Of a stretch of DNA of 64,000 nt, positions 1 to 11,697 are shown piece after piece. The DNA comes from Altibacter sp. HG106. GTDB lineage: Bacteria > Bacteroidota > Bacteroidia > Flavobacteriales > Flavobacteriaceae. Every line of letters begins with the position of its first letter. The first letter of the stretch is position 1. Made by a program: the position numbers and the translations under genes. The stretch covers positions 1 to 64,000 of the forward strand of contig NZ_JAQQTD010000008.1 of NCBI RefSeq assembly GCF_028561755.1, read 5' to 3'. The notes beneath the pieces are model-generated. The model made no database searches and was not told the DNA's origin. It saw only the letters and a list, made by a program, of their open reading frames with translations.

Positions 1-1245
1 ACATATCCGATGGTCTCGTCAACATCTGTACATCCATCACCGTTCTCATCATTGAACGTTCCTACTTTCACAATCGCGATCAATGGCTCTTGACATAGCG
101 TAGTAACGGTTGGATCGTCTCCTGTTACTTCTGACTCGTCTGAAAGATCATCTACTACTGTTCCATCAGGTGCAGTACCTACCGCTGTGGCTTGGTTCTC
201 TACCTCACCGGCATCAATATCATCCTGTGTGACGGTATAGCTTCCGGTGTATTCCCAAGTCTCTGTAACATCTAGTTCCCCATCGCCATCGGTATCTCCG
301 GTTGGTCCAGTGATCGTAGCGATCATTGGGTCGGTTACCGCAACGTTACTCAAGGAAACATTTCCTTCGTTCGTCACTGTGAATACATATCCGATGGTCT
401 CGTCAACATCTGTACAACCATCACCGTTCTCATCATTGAACGTTCCCACTTTTACAATGGCGATCAATGGCTCTTGACATAGCGTAGTAACGGTTGGATC
501 GTCTCCTGTTACTTCAGATTCGTCTGAAAGATCGTCTACTACCGTTCCATCAGGAGCAGTACCTACTGCTGTTGCTTGGTTTTCTACCTCGCCAGCGTCA
601 ATATCTGCCTGTGTGATTGTATAGCTTCCGGTGTATTCCCAGGTTTCAGTAACATCCAAGATTCCGTCACCATTATCATCTCCGGCTGGTCCGGTGATCG
701 TAGCGATCATTGGGTCGGTCACCGCAACGTCACTCAAGGAAACATTTCCTTCGTTCGTCACTGTGAATACATATCCGATGGTCTCGTCAACATCTGTACA
801 TCCATCACCGTTCTCATCATTGAACGTTCCTACTTTCACAATCGCGATCAATGGCTCTTGACATAGTGTGGTAACTGTTGGATCGTCTTCCGTAACTACT
901 TCGTCATCGGAAAGGTCATCTACTACCGTTCCGTCAGGATCGGTACCTTCGGCTGTAGCCTGGTTCTCTACTTGACCGTTGTCAATATCATCTTGTGTAA
1001 TGGTATAGCTTCCGGTGTATTCCCAGGTTTCGGTAATATCTAACAATCCGTTTCCATTGTCGTCACCAGTAGGTCCGGTAATCGTTGCGATCATTGGATC
1101 GGTAACGGTTACGTTACTTAGTGGCACGTTTCCTTCATTGGTTACTGTAAATGTATAGGTAATGGTTTCATCAGCATCTGTACAATTATCGCCGTTTTCG
1201 TCATTAAAGACGCCGGTTTTGACTATTGCGATAGCAGGTGCCGGA
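1..1245 (-). repeat. 128-residue DUF7507/DUF11-like repeats, period 384 bp
   Basis: The same anchor (ATTGAACG or a variant) recurs at 51, 435, 819 and 1203, an exact 384-base or 128-codon period. Each unit reads as a beta-sandwich repeat with two aspartate-rich loops of the DxDxDGxxD type ([13 protein letters not shown] and DTDGDGELD). The three left units are nearly identical at the base level. The unit nearest the Ig array has diverged more. The array continues past the window edge. Confidence 0.85.
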
Positions 1246-4200
1246 GTTTGTTCCACCAAGATATATACAGTGGCTTGATCTGTGGCACTTCCTGCAGCAT
1301 TATCGTCTTCGATGGCATATACAAACTGATCGTTTCCTGTAAATCCAGCATTTGGAGTATAGGTAAAGCTTCCATCAGTATTGATAGTTACCGTACCATT
1401 GGTTGGTCCGCTTACCGGAGTAATCGCAACATCTACAGATTGGTTGTCTCCTTCCGGATCGGAATCGTTATCAAGTACATTACCGGTAATCGGAGTATCA
1501 ATTTCACCATAATAGGAATCGTCATTGGCTACGGTAATGTTTCCGCTGTTAGGAATCACATAGATCGTAACGGTCGCCGTATCACATAAAGCTGGAGTTG
1601 CGTTATCACAGATTGTATACTCAAACGTATCTTCACCTTCAAAGCCTGGGTTTGGAGTATAGGTGTAACTACCGTCGGGGTTCACCACTACCGTACCGTT
1701 GGTTGGATTCGTATTTGAAGTCACCACGATTGGATCACCATCCAGATCGTAATCGTTCACCAATACATTTCCTGATACAGGTACGTCCGTCTCTGTAACA
1801 TTCGTATCGTTATTGGCAATTGGTGGATCATTCTCTAAGATTGGATCATCTACTACCTCTATGGTAACGATTGCCGTATCACAGGCGATCGGAGTACCGC
1901 CGTCACAGATTTGATACTCGAAAGTATCCTCCCCTACAAAGTCGGTATTCGGAATATAAGTATACGTTCCATCAGGATTGAAGGTCAAGGTACCGTTACT
2001 TGGACCATTAACTAAAGTAAATACTTCCGTTCCTAGTGGACCGTCGTTATTATCGTCATTGGTACCTACATCACCACTTACGGGTAAATTAACAAAGGTA
2101 TCATTGATATCATCAACCGCTAGGATGTCGTTTCCTGGATCACCAACCGTTAGATATACCGTCGCTTGATCTCTCGCCTCAGGGGTTCCGTTATCGAAGA
2201 TCTCGTATACAAACTGATCGGTTCCGAAGAATCCAGCATTCGGAGTATAGGTGAACGTACCGTCTGCATTGATGGTTAATGTACCATTAATTGGTCCACT
2301 TACCGGAGTGATCGCAGTATCAACTTGCTGGGTGTCTCCTTCAGGATCATTGTCGTTATCAAGCACGTTTCCTGTGATGTCATTGCCGATAAAGCCGTTG
2401 TAGGCATCATCGTTGGCAACAGTGATGTTTCCGTTGTTCGGGATCACCTGGATGGTTACCGTAGCCGTATCACACAGCGCAGGAGTACCATTGTCACAGA
2501 TCGTATAGTCAAAGGTGTCTTCTCCTTCAAAACCTGGGTTCGGAGTATAGGTATAGCTTCCGTCAGGGTTCACCACTACCGTACCATTGGTTGGATCGGT
2601 ATTGTCTGTTACCGTGATTGTATCTCCATCAGGATCAAAATCGTTTACCAGTACGTTTCCATTTACAGGAGTATCAACTTCCGTAGTGTTCGTATCGGCA
2701 TTGGCTACTGGTGGTTCGTTATCAGGACCACCTACTGGCAATACTTCGATATAAACGATCGCCGTATCACAAGCTACAGGAGTACCACCATCACAGATCT
2801 GATACTCAAAGGTATCTTCTCCTTCATAGTCGGTATTCGGAGTATAGGTGTAGGTTCCATCAGGATTGAAGGTCAAGGTACCGTTAGTTGGACCATTTAC
2901 GAGTGTGAACACTTCTGAACCTGCCGGTCCATCTGGGTTCTCGTCATTGGTCGCAACGCTTCCGCTTACCGGAAGGTTTACATAGGTATCATTGATATCA
3001 TCAACCGCTAGGATGTCGTTTCCTGGGTCACCAACCGTTAGGTATACCGTCGCTTGATCTCTCGCCTCAGGGGTTCCATTATCGAAGATCTCGTATACAA
3101 ACTGATCGGTTCCGAAGAATCCAGCATTCGGAGTATAGGTGAACGTACCATCAGCATTGATCGTTAAGGTACCATTGCTTGGTCCACTTACCGGAGTGAT
3201 CGCAGTATCAACTTGCTGATCGTCTCCTTCAGGATCATTGTCGTTATCAAGCACGTTTCCTGTGATGTCCATTCCGATAAAGCCATTGTAAGCGTCATCG
3301 TTGGCCACTGTGATGTTTCCGTTGTTCGGGATCACCTGGATGGTAACCGTAGCCGTATCACACAGCGCAGGAGTTCCATTGTCACAGATCGTATAGTCAA
3401 AGGTGTCTTCTCCTTCAAAACCTGGGTTCGGAGTATAGGTATAGCTTCCGTCAGGGTTCACCACTACCGTACCATTGGTTGGATCGGTATTGTCTGTTAC
3501 CGTGATTGTATCTCCATCAGGATCAAAATCGTTTACCAGTACGTTTCCATTTACAGGAGTATCAACTTCCGTAGTGTTCGTATCGGCATTGGCTACTGGT
3601 GGTTCGTTATCAGGACCACCTACTGGCAATACTTCGATATAAACGATCGCCGTATCACAAGCTACAGGAGTACCACCATCACAGATCTGATACTCAAAGG
3701 TATCTTCTCCTTCATAGTCGGTATTCGGAGTATAGGTGTAGGTTCCATCAGGATTGAAGGTCAAGGTACCGTTAGTTGGACCATTTACGAGTGTGAACAC
3801 TTCTGAACCTGCCGGTCCATCTGGGTTCTCGTCATTGGTCGCAACGCTTCCGCTTACCGGAAGGTTTACATAGGTATCGTTGATATCATCAACCGCTAGG
3901 ATGTCGTTTCCTGGGTCTTGAACGGTCAAGTACACAGTAGCTCTAGCTCTTGCGACTGGAGAACCATCATCAAAAATTTCATACACGAATTGATCCGTTC
4001 CTAGGAAACCAGCATTTGGTGTATAGGTGAACGTACCATCAGCATTAATCGTGAGCGTACCGTTAGTTGGTCCACTTACCGGAGTGATTGCCGTATCAAC
4101 CTGCTGGGTATCTCCTTCAGGATCGCTATCATTGTCCAGTACATTACCAGTAATATCATTTCCAGGGAATCCGAAGTAAGAATCATCATTCGCTACGGTA

Positions 4201-7200
4201 ATATTGGCTACATCATCCACAATAGTGATGGTTACCATGGCAGTATCACACAACGCAGGCGTTCCGTTATCACAAATTGTGTACATGAAGGTGTCCTTAC
4301 CGATGTATCCCACCGGAGGTGTGTACGTATAGATACCCGTTGTCGGATCGATTGTTACGGTTACCCCTTCCGCAGTTGTTACTGTAGTTGTTGTCACAGT
4401 GATTGGGTCACCGTCTGGATCATAATCATTTACAAGCACATTGCCTGTTACCGGAGTGTCCACTTCCGTAGTGTTAGTATCGGCATTGGCTACCGGAGGA
4501 TCATTATCAGGATCACCTACTGGGAAGATTTCGATAAAGACTGTTGCGGTATCGGTTGCTAGCGGATTACCGTCATCTTCGATGGCATATTCGAAAGAAT
4601 CTTCACCCACATAATCTGTAGGTGGTGTATAGGTATAGTTTCCGTCTGGACTGATCGTAACTACTACTCCTTGAACGGAAGTTACCGTTGTTGTAGTTAC
4701 CGTTTGTGTATCTCCTTCAGCATCTATATCATTGGTCAGAACATTTCCGCTTATCGGAATATTTACAAACGTATCATTAATATCATTTCGAGCATTGGTG
4801 GTATTCCCCTCCAATCCAATAGTTAGCACCACAGTAGCTCTGTCTCTAGCAACTGGATCTCCATTATCAAAAATTTCATACACGAAAGAATCCGGACCTA
4901 CATAGTCGGTATTCGGTGTGTATGTGAACGAACCATCTGCATTGATGACAAGTGTACCATTTCCAGGACCACTCACCGGGGTAATTGCAGTATCTACCTG
5001 TTGGTCGTTTCCTTCAGGATCGAAATCATTGTCAAGTACGTTTCCGGTCACCGGGTTATTGATGTAGGCGAAATACGCATCATCATTAGCCACAGTAATA
5101 TTTTGATTGTCATCGCGAATAGTAATGGTTACAACAGCCGTATCACAAAGTGAAGGTGTTCCATCATCACAAATAGTATATTCAAAGGTATCAACACCCA
5201 CGTAGCCTGCCGGCGGTGTGTAGGTGTACACCCCTGTGGTAGGATCGATCGAAACCGTTACTCCTTGAGTGGTAGTTACCGTTGGAGTCGATACGGTAAT
5301 AGGATCGAAATCAGGATCAAAGTCGTTTACAAGCACGTTACCCGTTACCGGAGTATCCACTTCGGTAGTATTGGTATCGGCATTGGCGATCGGGGGATCA
5401 TTCCCCGGATCTCCTAGTTGCTCCACTTCAATATAAACCGTAGCGGTATCGGTAGCTTGTGGGTTACCATCATCAACAATGGTATATTGGAAAGAATCTT
5501 CTCCCACATAATCTGTTGGAGGCGTATAGGTATAGGCGCCTGTTGTGGCATCGATTGTTACCGTTACTCCCTGAACAGTTGTTACGGTTGTCGTAGTTAC
5601 CGTTTGTGTATCTCCTTCGAAGTCAACATCATTGGTTAACACGTTACCGTTGACCGGAATGTTCACAAAGGTATTATTGATATCATCAATAGCATCTGTC
5701 GTGTTTGAAATTCCGCCTACCGTGATGTATACAGTAGCTCGATCTCTAGCCGGATCTACATTGTCATCAACTACTTCATATACAAAAGAATCAGTTCCTG
5801 CGTATCCTGCATTCGGAGTGTAGGTAAAGGAACCATCAGGATTTATCACCAACGTACCATTACTTGGCCCGCTTACTGGAGATACAGCAGTATCTACTGT
5901 TTGATTGTCTCCCTCTGGATCTGAATCATTATCCAGCACATTTCCAGTTACGGCAACATCAGGCAACGTATTGTAAGCATCGTCATTCGCCACCGTTATA
6001 TTACGGTCATCTTCATAAATGGTGATCGTTACAACAGCCGTATCACATAAAGATGGTGTTCCATCATCACAAATGGTGTATTCAAAGGTATCAATACCTG
6101 TATATCCCGCGGGAGGCGTGTAGGTGTACACCCCTGTAGTAGGATCGATGCTCACGGTAACACCTTGAGCGGTGGTTACCGATGTTGTGGTTACTGTAAT
6201 AGTATCCGCATCCGGATCGAAATCGTTTACTAAGACGTTTCCGGCTACCGGAGTATCCACTTCCGTAGTATTGGTGTCGGCATTCGCAACCGGCGGCTCA
6301 TTTTGAGGTCCGCTTGGCGGAATAACTTCAATGTATACAGTCGCTGTATCGGTAGCTTGTGGATTTCCGTCGTCTACAATTGTGTATTCAAAAGAATCTG
6401 ATCCTTGATAACTTGTTGGTGGTGTATAGGTATACGCACCTGTCGTTGGATCGATCGTTACAGTTACTCCTTGCGCAGTAGTTACTGTTGTTGTCGTTAC
6501 TGTTTGCGTATCACCCTCAAAATCAATATCGTTGGTCAATACATTTCCGTCAACAGCAACGTTGGTAAAGGTATTATTAATATCATCTATCGCATCCGTA
6601 CAGTTTGCAAGAATGGTTACGGTTACTGAATCGTTACACGCGTTACCATCAACCACGGTAATGGTATAGGTACCTTCCGTTAGATCCGTAAACGTTCCTG
6701 AAGCCTGTGGGGTTCCACCGTCTAACGCATAAAGATACGGTGGTGTTCCTCCTGTAGCTTCCACGGTTATACTACCAGGCACTCCACAAAGCACGTCGGT
6801 TTGAGATGTAATCGCTAAGGATAAGGCAGCATCTGGTTGTTGTACGGTAGCGCTATCTGTTAACGTACAACCATTCACATCTGTAATCGTCACAGAGTAT
6901 GTTCCAGCAGGAATTCCGCTTAAATCTTCAGTCGTCGCTCCATTACTCCACAAGAAGGAATACGGAGAAGTACCTCCGGAGACGGTAAGATCTAAGGATC
7001 CGGTGCTATCTCCAAAACACGGTACGTTATTCACGGCAATACCTGAACTTAAGGCATTTGGCTCATTCACCGTAGCGGTAGCGGTAGCTGTACACAACGT
7101 AACATTATCGGTCACGGTTACCTGATACGTACCTGCCGTTAGACCTGTAATTGTCTGAGTGGTTTCCCCGGTTGGCGACCAAGAATAACTGAAGTCACCC

Positions 7201-10200
7201 GAACCACCAGTCACATTCGCCGTAGCGGTACCGTCTGCATCTCCAAAACAAGTTGCAGGCGTGGTATTGGCTTGTACAGAAAGATTTCGACACGTTCCAG
7301 GATTCACAACAGCATCATCAGAAGCCGTACATCCGTTCGCATCAGTTACGGTGACGGTATAAGTGCCTGCACTTAATCCTGTAATCGTTTGCGTGATCTC
7401 TCCAGTGGGAGTCCAAGAATAAGTGTAAGGCGGAGTTCCACCGCTTGGATTGGCCGTGGCGGTACCATCACCTGTGGAAGGTCCACTTTCGTCTGTAGCC
7501 GTAGCCGTTACATTAAGAGCATTGGCCGGCTCGGTAATCGTAATACTTTGTTCTACTGGAAGACATAAGGTTCCGTCAATGGTTACGCTTACCGTATACA
7601 CCCCTGCTTCCAGACCCGTAATGGTGCTCGAAGTTACTCCAGCATCAATTTGAGGTGGTAGCGTGTTCCAGGTGAAGGTAAAGGTTGCACCAGGATTAGC
7701 TACAGAACTTGCGCTAACGGTAGCACTTCCTGTTTCGTCTCCGGTACATAGCACATCGGTCACATCATCAACACTGATTACGGCATCACAATCGTTGAAA
7801 CAGTCGATCGCAACACTTTGTTCCAGCATACATCCGTTCGCATCTGTTACGGTCACGGTATGTGTTCCTACTGGTAATCCTGTAGCGGTTGCCGTGGTCT
7901 GACTTCCGGCGCTAGCACTCCATTGATACGTATAAGGCTCTGTACCTCCTGAGGGATTGGCGGTAGCTTGTCCATTCACACATAGTCCTGAAAGCGTTGC
8001 ATTTTGTTTGGTAATAATAATACTTATGGGTTCTGGTTCTCCAACGGAAATGTTGTTCTGTACAACTTCACAATTGTTGGCATCCGTTACCGTCACGCTG
8101 TAGGTTCCGGCTGGAATGTCGGTTATATCTTCTGTGGTCGCTCCATTACTCCAATTGAAGGTGAATGGCGCTGTTCCGCCACTAATCGTTACATCAATAG
8201 ATCCGGAAGCTTCCCCAGCACATAAGGCATCTTGAGGAACCACCGATGCAATCGCTAAATCACATTCAAAACAGTTGGCAGTAACCGTTACTCCGCCTGA
8301 AACGATCCAAGATTGTCCGTTTACGGTTTGACCGTTCTGACCATTTCTGCTGTCGACGGTAATCGTTACCTGATTGGCGGTACCCGGTACATTAACCAGT
8401 GATAATTCTGGAATTGCCAAACAGCAATCTCCGCCTGGAAGTGAGCCATCAGCTCCATAAAGGATAACTTGTTCGCTTACGCCTCCAGCTTCAGCGCGCA
8501 CCAATACATAGCGTCCGTCATTTGTTAATTCCGAAAGTGGCACTTCAACCGTCATGTCTCTTGGCCCGTCATCGGTAGGAATGTCAAGAGAGAATACTTC
8601 AATAGTGTTGTTACCTTGTAGATCTACAAATTTTCCTGCGGAAGCAGAAGCATCCGTCGTATTTCGGAAAGCGTGTACTACGATAGATTGTAGATTACAT
8701 TCCTTAATATTATTGGTATAGGTTACGAAGCTCGTACTTCCATTGATAAGTCCGCGGTAGTACCATTCGTTTGAAGATCCTGTTACCAGATTTCTGTCTA
8801 AGGTATATGGGTTCCCCATATCATCCTCGATCTGAATGGTTGGTCCTGGATTGTTATTATCGTAGATAATTTCAACCACATATTGGTAAACAGTTCCTGG
8901 ATTTGGAATGTTTACGGTGGAAGACGTTTGGCAATTTGCATTGTACCCATATAGATCTACCTCCATACCGGTTTCACAGTCAAATAACCACTCATCGTCA
9001 AAACAGGTGATTTCTACTGTTTCTTTCTTAAAACAACCTGTGTTATTATCGGTAACGGTTACCGTGTAAGTTCCTTCGGAAAGTCCCGAAATAGTAGGCG
9101 TAGTTTGCCCACCCGGACTCCATAAGTAAGAGAAACTACCGGTTCCGCCACTAGCAGAAGCTGTTGCCGTCCCATCGGCACAACCCTGACTCGTAGTTGC
9201 ATTTTCTTTTTGTGTCGTAACGCTAATCAAATCTGGTAAGTGAAGCGTCTCAGTCGCAGTTTCGGTAGGAAGCGCACATCCCGCACCATAGGTGCCGTCA
9301 TAAGCCAGTTCAGCGCGGAAATCTCCAGTGAAATCCTGACTTCCTGTATAATTGAAGGTTCCGGATGCCTGATTTGAAGTTCCTACCAAGACATCATTCA
9401 GAAAGAATTCCCAAGAGTAATCATCACTATTGGACACACAGCCCACCTGATCAACCGTTACTCCGTATGCAATACTGTCATCACAATCGACGCGTGAAAT
9501 TTCAGCGTCCAATTCAGGACAAGGCACACATATTTCAGGATTGTTGAACGGTATTTCCTGAATTTGACAATCTGAATCTTGATAGCGCACCCGTGCAAAT
9601 CCAGAATCTTGAATACCACACGCATCTGGCGGTGGCGCTTGAATGGTATACGTTAACGTTATGGTCTCATCCTTTAGTTGCTCGACAAACCAAGAAAGAA
9701 GGTCGCCGCTAAAAGAGGCATTACCCTTGCTGGCATTTAATGAGCCGGGTACGTAGACAAATCCAGAAGCCAAGGTATTGGTTACTAATGCTTCCCCAGG
9801 AATCTGGGTCGCGGCATTGGCCAACTGTCCTAATATCGTATTGTAAATTCCAGAAAGGTCTGCACCTGTTTCCGTAGTAAATAATCCCGAATTTTGAATT
9901 TGGTCGATAGTGTTCGTAGCCACTGTTTGCTGCTGACCACTAATCGCACCAAACAATCCTACACTAAAAATACTTTGTGTATAGGTTACTCCGCCAACTG
10001 TCGTTGTTTGTGCATTGATACCTGCTTGGATTGCATTTTGTTGACAAATTGTTCCGCTACCTGTATTACTACAAGCATTTCCGCTATTGTCTCGGTTGGC
10101 AACCCCATCTGTAAGTAAAACGATACTTCTGTTGGTATTACAGTCAAAAGTACCGTTGTGTATTAATTCATTATCTGCACGCACCAAACCACTTTGAATA

Positions 10201-10652
10201 TTGGTATTTCCTCCCGTGGTGATGGCATTGATCGCATTGATAACCGCCTGCTCGCCTGAGCTTCCCGTGAGTCCGATGTTTAAAGTAGAGCTTTCCGCAT
10301 AACTCACGATCGCCACCCGGTTCAATCCGGTTGGGTTGTTATCGAAGAGATTTTGAACGAACTCGATCGCAGCATCCTTCGCATAGTCGATAGGCTCCGG
10401 AAACGGACCATCGTCCATACTTCCTGAACGGTCGATAATCAGAACCACTTCAGAAGGTACGGTAGGTGGATTACCAATTAGTTCCAAGGTAACATCAAAC
10501 TGGTTACAAGTGGTTGGATCTTCAGTTACCGTTCGATTGATAACAACCTCTTGCGCGAAAAGTGTATTCGCTGAGAAAAGAAACGCCATGGCGATCAGCG
10601 CCTGGAAAAATCGTTCTTTTAATATGGTTTGGTTAAGTAAAAATCGTTTCAT
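1..10652 (-). CDS. Giant vWA/SprB/Ig-repeat surface adhesin, C-terminal part outside window
   Basis: The frame is open from an ATG at 10652 to the left edge (over 3,550 codons), so the C terminus is missing. The first 34 residues form a signal peptide ending LFAQ. A vWA domain follows (about residues 66-275) with the MIDAS motif DRSGS at 74-78. Next come a DUF11-like segment to about residue 375, one SprB-type repeat, an unassigned domain of about 240 residues, and seven more SprB-type repeats ([13 protein letters not shown] signature). The rest is an array of cadherin-like Ig domains (GNVLxNDxDPxGD) and then 128-residue DUF7507/DUF11-like repeats. Known SprB-type proteins are exported by the type IX system and work in gliding or attachment, and their sorting domain is C-terminal, here out of sight. 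A surface adhesin role is inference. The TATCTTTG box at 11285-11292 probably serves this gene together with the small gene 44 bases upstream. Confidence 0.9.
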   Translation of the reverse strand, partial: MKRFLLNQTILKERFFQALIAMAFLFSANTLFAQEVVINRTVTEDPTTCNQFDVTLELIGNPPTVPSEVVLIIDRSGSMDDGPFPEPIDYAKDAAIEFVQNLFDNNPTGLNRVAIVSYAESSTLNIGLTGSSGEQAVINAINAITTGGNTNIQSGLVRADNELIHNGTFDCNTNRSIVLLTDGVANRDNSGNACSNTGSGTICQQNAIQAGINAQTTTVGGVTYTQSIFSVGLFGAISGQQQTVATNTIDQIQNSGLFTTETGADLSGIYNTILGQLANAATQIPGEALVTNTLASGFVYVPGSLNASKGNASFSGDLLSWFVEQLKDETITLTYTIQAPPPDACGIQDSGFARVRYQDSDCQIQEIPFNNPEICVPCPELDAEISRVDCDDSIAYGVTVDQVGCVSNSDDYSWEFFLNDVLVGTSNQASGTFNYTGSQDFTGDFRAELAYDGTYGAGCALPTETATETLHLPDLISVTTQKENATTSQGCADGTATASASGGTGSFSYLWSPGGQTTPTISGLSEGTYTVTVTDNNTGCFKKETVEITCFDDEWLFDCETGMEVDLYGYNANCQTSSTVNIPNPGTVYQYVVEIIYDNNNPGPTIQIEDDMGNPYTLDRNLVTGSSNEWYYRGLINGSTSFVTYTNNIKECNLQSIVVHAFRNTTDASASAGKFVDLQGNNTIEVFSLDIPTDDGPRDMTVEVPLSELTNDGRYVLVRAEAGGVSEQVILYGADGSLPGGDCCLAIPELSLVNVPGTANQVTITVDSRNGQNGQTVNGQSWIVSGGVTVTANCFECDLAIASVVPQDALCAGEASGSIDVTISGGTAPFTFNWSNGATTEDITDIPAGTYSVTVTDANNCEVVQNNISVGEPEPISIIITKQNATLSGLCVNGQATANPSGGTEPYTYQWSASAGSQTTATATGLPVGTHTVTVTDANGCMLEQSVAIDCFNDCDAVISVDDVTDVLCTGDETGSATVSASSVANPGATFTFTWNTLPPQIDAGVTSSTITGLEAGVYTVSVTIDGTLCLPVEQSITITEPANALNVTATATDESGPSTGDGTATANPSGGTPPYTYSWTPTGEITQTITGLSAGTYTVTVTDANGCTASDDAVVNPGTCRNLSVQANTTPATCFGDADGTATANVTGGSGDFSYSWSPTGETTQTITGLTAGTYQVTVTDNVTLCTATATATVNEPNALSSGIAVNNVPCFGDSTGSLDLTVSGGTSPYSFLWSNGATTEDLSGIPAGTYSVTITDVNGCTLTDSATVQQPDAALSLAITSQTDVLCGVPGSITVEATGGTPPYLYALDGGTPQASGTFTDLTEGTYTITVVDGNACNDSVTVTILANCTDAIDDINNTFTNVAVDGNVLTNDIDFEGDTQTVTTTTVTTAQGVTVTIDPTTGAYTYTPPTSYQGSDSFEYTIVDDGNPQATDTATVYIEVIPPSGPQNEPPVANADTNTTEVDTPVAGNVLVNDFDPDADTITVTTTSVTTAQGVTVSIDPTTGVYTYTPPAGYTGIDTFEYTICDDGTPSLCDTAVVTITIYEDDRNITVANDDAYNTLPDVAVTGNVLDNDSDPEGDNQTVDTAVSPVSGPSNGTLVINPDGSFTYTPNAGYAGTDSFVYEVVDDNVDPARDRATVYITVGGISNTTDAIDDINNTFVNIPVNGNVLTNDVDFEGDTQTVTTTTVTTVQGVTVTIDATTGAYTYTPPTDYVGEDSFQYTIVDDGNPQATDTATVYIEVEQLGDPGNDPPIANADTNTTEVDTPVTGNVLVNDFDPDFDPITVSTPTVTTTQGVTVSIDPTTGVYTYTPPAGYVGVDTFEYTICDDGTPSLCDTAVVTITIRDDNQNITVANDDAYFAYINNPVTGNVLDNDFDPEGNDQQVDTAITPVSGPGNGTLVINADGSFTYTPNTDYVGPDSFVYEIFDNGDPVARDRATVVLTIGLEGNTTNARNDINDTFVNIPISGNVLTNDIDAEGDTQTVTTTTVTSVQGVVVTISPDGNYTYTPPTDYVGEDSFEYAIEDDGNPLATDTATVFIEIFPVGDPDNDPPVANADTNTTEVDTPVTGNVLVNDYDPDGDPITVTTTTVTTAEGVTVTIDPTTGIYTYTPPVGYIGKDTFMYTICDNGTPALCDTAMVTITIVDDVANITVANDDSYFGFPGNDITGNVLDNDSDPEGDTQQVDTAITPVSGPTNGTLTINADGTFTYTPNAGFLGTDQFVYEIFDDGSPVARARATVYLTVQDPGNDILAVDDINDTYVNLPVSGSVATNDENPDGPAGSEVFTLVNGPTNGTLTFNPDGTYTYTPNTDYEGEDTFEYQICDGGTPVACDTAIVYIEVLPVGGPDNEPPVANADTNTTEVDTPVNGNVLVNDFDPDGDTITVTDNTDPTNGTVVVNPDGSYTYTPNPGFEGEDTFDYTICDNGTPALCDTATVTIQVIPNNGNITVANDDAYNGFIGMDITGNVLDNDNDPEGDDQQVDTAITPVSGPSNGTLTINADGTFTYTPNAGFFGTDQFVYEIFDNGTPEARDQATVYLTVGDPGNDILAVDDINDTYVNLPVSGSVATNDENPDGPAGSEVFTLVNGPTNGTLTFNPDGTYTYTPNTDYEGEDTFEYQICDGGTPVACDTAIVYIEVLPVGGPDNEPPVANADTNTTEVDTPVNGNVLVNDFDPDGDTITVTDNTDPTNGTVVVNPDGSYTYTPNPGFEGEDTFDYTICDNGTPALCDTATVTIQVIPNNGNITVANDDAYNGFIGNDITGNVLDNDNDPEGDTQQVDTAITPVSGPINGTLTINADGTFTYTPNAGFFGTDQFVYEIFDNGTPEARDQATVYLTVGDPGNDILAVDDINDTFVNLPVSGDVGTNDDNNDGPLGTEVFTLVNGPSNGTLTFNPDGTYTYIPNTDFVGEDTFEYQICDGGTPIACDTAIVTIEVVDDPILENDPPIANNDTNVTETDVPVSGNVLVNDYDLDGDPIVVTSNTNPTNGTVVVNPDGSYTYTPNPGFEGEDTFEYTICDNATPALCDTATVTIYVIPNSGNITVANDDSYYGEIDTPITGNVLDNDSDPEGDNQSVDVAITPVSGPTNGTVTINTDGSFTYTPNAGFTGNDQFVYAIEDDNAAGSATDQATVYILVEQTPAPAIAIVKTGVFNDENGDNCTDADETITYTFTVTNEGNVPLSNVTVTDPMIATITGPTGDDNGNGLLDITETWEYTGSYTITQDDIDNGQVENQATAEGTDPDGTVVDDLSDDEVVTEDDPTVTTLCQEPLIAIVKVGTFNDENGDGCTDVDETIGYVFTVTNEGNVSLSDVAVTDPMIATITGPAGDDNGDGILDVTETWEYTGSYTITQADIDAGEVENQATAVGTAPDGTVVDDLSDESEVTGDDPTVTTLCQEPLIAIVKVGTFNDENGDGCTDVDETIGYVFTVTNEGNVSLSNVAVTDPMIATITGPTGDTDGDGELDVTETWEYTGSYTVTQDDIDAGEVENQATAVGTAPDGTVVDDLSDESEVTGDDPTVTTLCQEPLIAIVKVGTFNDENGDGCTDVDETIGY
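1246..6600 (-). repeat. Array of about 18 cadherin-like Ig domains in six super-repeats
   Basis: Translated in the adhesin frame, this part is a run of about 98-residue domains with the signatures GNVLx[11 protein letters not shown] and DxFxYxxxD, as in bacterial Ig-like (Big_9/VCBS-like) domains. Three domain subtypes alternate A-B-C, giving a super-repeat of about 888 bases. About six super-repeats fit in the span. The subtypes differ in their linkers: A begins with a [10 protein letters not shown]-type segment, B contains TICD and ends in a short acidic linker, and C contains NDSDPEGD. Confidence 0.8.
2103..3878 (-). repeat. Two tandem 888-bp adhesin repeats with 503 bp exact identity
   Basis: Bases 2488-2990 and 3376-3878 are identical over 503 positions when compared by eye, offset by exactly 888 bases (296 codons). 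The remaining part of the two units differs at roughly one position in twenty. Other super-repeats of the array are clearly more diverged. This points to recent duplication or gene conversion. Confidence 0.85.
6605..8275 (-). repeat. Seven SprB-type repeats in the adhesin
   Basis: Seven consecutive units of about 75-88 residues carry the SprB repeat pattern: an early Cys, GGTxPYTYxWS, T-G-L-x-A-G-T-Y and VTVTDxxxC. Most have two cysteines per unit, which could form a disulfide. An eighth unit lies apart at about 9000-9225, separated by a non-repeated domain. The last unit (towards 6605) lacks the usual WS and reads YLYALDGG. Confidence 0.8.
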
Positions 10653-10696
10653 AAAATATGTTTTAGGTTAAAACCTATTTTTTATCTATATATCTT

Positions 10697-11200
10697 TTAT
10701 CCTTCTGAAGGATCAGGAACAAATACTTTAAGCAATGCTGTGGCAGAAGAGTTTCGGCATCCTTGCGGAGTGGCCTTTACTTGAATGCAGCTCCAAACAT
10801 TATACGGTGTACCTTGCGGCGCCGTAGCCTGCACTAAAAATCGGTGCGTCGCATTCGCTTTGAGCGTAACGGTATTTTCAGACATTGCTCGTTGCGCAGA
10901 TTCCTTGAAAGCAACATCCAGGGTTACGTTTGGTCGACTACTTCTTCGCGTGTCATTGCCGCAGTATTCCGTAGCAAACTCTGTGGAAAGGGTGTAGGTT
11001 GCTGTACTGGAAGAAGTGTTCGTTAACACTACCCAAAAGTGAGCTCCGTCCTCATCGGCCGAGCGCGTGTCTCTATTCTTTTCAACTGTGAGTGTGCTCG
11101 AACAATTTTGCGCATAAACGCTAGAACTTCCTATCAGGAGGAAGAGAAAAATTACCGCAATAGTATATGGCTTCAACATACGTATAAGGGTTGTGTACAT
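10697..11200 (-). CDS. Small secreted protein upstream of the adhesin, function unknown
   Basis: A protein of about 167 residues with a clear N-terminal signal peptide (hydrophobic IAVIFLFLLIGSSS, cleavage near VYAQ). The mature part is beta-rich, has four cysteines (NCSS, EYCG, WSCI, QGCR) and reads like a small Ig- or NEW3-like sandwich. I do not recognise a named family. An upstream ATG at 11287 is excluded because it lies inside the probable promoter. Starts at 11200 and 11179 both fit. The stop is 44 bases before the adhesin start on the same strand, so the two probably form an operon and this protein may be an adhesin partner (inference). Confidence 0.65.
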   Translation of the reverse strand: MYTTLIRMLKPYTIAVIFLFLLIGSSSVYAQNCSSTLTVEKNRDTRSADEDGAHFWVVLTNTSSSTATYTLSTEFATEYCGNDTRRSSRPNVTLDVAFKESAQRAMSENTVTLKANATHRFLVQATAPQGTPYNVWSCIQVKATPQGCRNSSATALLKVFVPDPSEG

Positions 11201-11284
11201 ATCGTGCTTTTTTGTCGTAAATAATTGAAAATGCCCCAACTGCATTTTTTGTCTTTCACAAGGGAAATCTCCCGTTGTTTTACC

Positions 11285-11292
11285 CAAAGATA
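11285..11292 (-). promoter_or_regulatory. TATCTTTG -7 box for the adhesin operon
   Basis: Reads TATCTTTG on the minus strand, the Bacteroidota -7 consensus TAnnTTTG. No TTG at the ideal 19-21 base distance is seen; the nearest candidates are 8 and 25 bases upstream. A start of transcription near 11278 leaves a leader of about 80-100 bases. Confidence 0.55.
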
Positions 11293-11669
11293 CGTAGGAA
11301 CAATTGTTAAAGATTTACAAAAACCCAACTATTAGTTGAACTGTGATAAATATTCGTTGAACTACACGATTTAACGGAAATAAACGCTATTTTTTGTAGG
11401 AATTTAGAATACGTATAAACACGTATAGCGTTAATTTTAAAGGCTTGACAATGGTTATGCTTGTGGGAATGATTTTTAATTTACGAGGTTCCCAATGGCG
11501 ATAATACCGATCGTAAATGACCGCTGACCCGGCAGAAAATTCCTTCAAATATTCTCATAAATTGTAGGAAGTTTATTCCATTTTAAAAGTAAGGGAAATA
11601 CTTACTATCAGTAAGGGCTTCAGCACCATACTTTTGATAAAATTTGTTTCAGAGCTTCGTCACGAGCCG
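11293..11669. other. Long divergent spacer between the adhesin operon and prfC
   Basis: This AT-rich stretch without a gene separates two divergent promoters. It holds the GTTGAACT direct repeat described separately, a 13-base palindrome CAACTATTAGTTG (11326-11338) and a loose ATACG...CGTAT inverted repeat near 11408-11430. No convincing open frame or RNA gene was seen. Confidence 0.5.
11333..11364. promoter_or_regulatory. Possible LytTR-type operator: GTTGAACT direct repeat
   Basis: GTTGAACT occurs at 11335-11342 and again at 11356-11363, an exact 21-base offset that places both on the same face of the helix. LytTR regulators are known to bind GTT-centred 9-base direct repeats spaced by about 12 bases, which gives the same 21-base period. 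Flanks match that consensus only in part. The site lies about 55-85 bases upstream of the inferred adhesin-operon start, a usual place for an activator. Confidence 0.35.
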
Positions 11670-11677
11670 TATCTTTG
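11670..11677 (+). promoter_or_regulatory. TATCTTTG -7 box for prfC
   Basis: TATCTTTG ends 20 bases before the prfC ATG. A TTTG at 11643-11646 lies 23 bases upstream, slightly wider than the usual spacing. The leader would be very short and has no Shine-Dalgarno sequence. Confidence 0.55.
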
Positions 11678-11697
11678 TCCAAAGATTTTAAACTACC

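Noticed and set aside
247-1589. Several plus-strand frames in the left part of the window.
   Set aside because: They translate to low-complexity Ser/Thr/Val-rich or Ile/Arg-rich text without signatures and recur with the 384-base period of the adhesin on the other strand.
2325-3806. Two near-identical plus-strand reading frames of 197 codons (2325-2918 and 3213-3806).
   Set aside because: They are antisense to the adhesin frame, which is continuous and has strong domain signatures. Their similarity is only the 888-bp repeat seen from the other strand.
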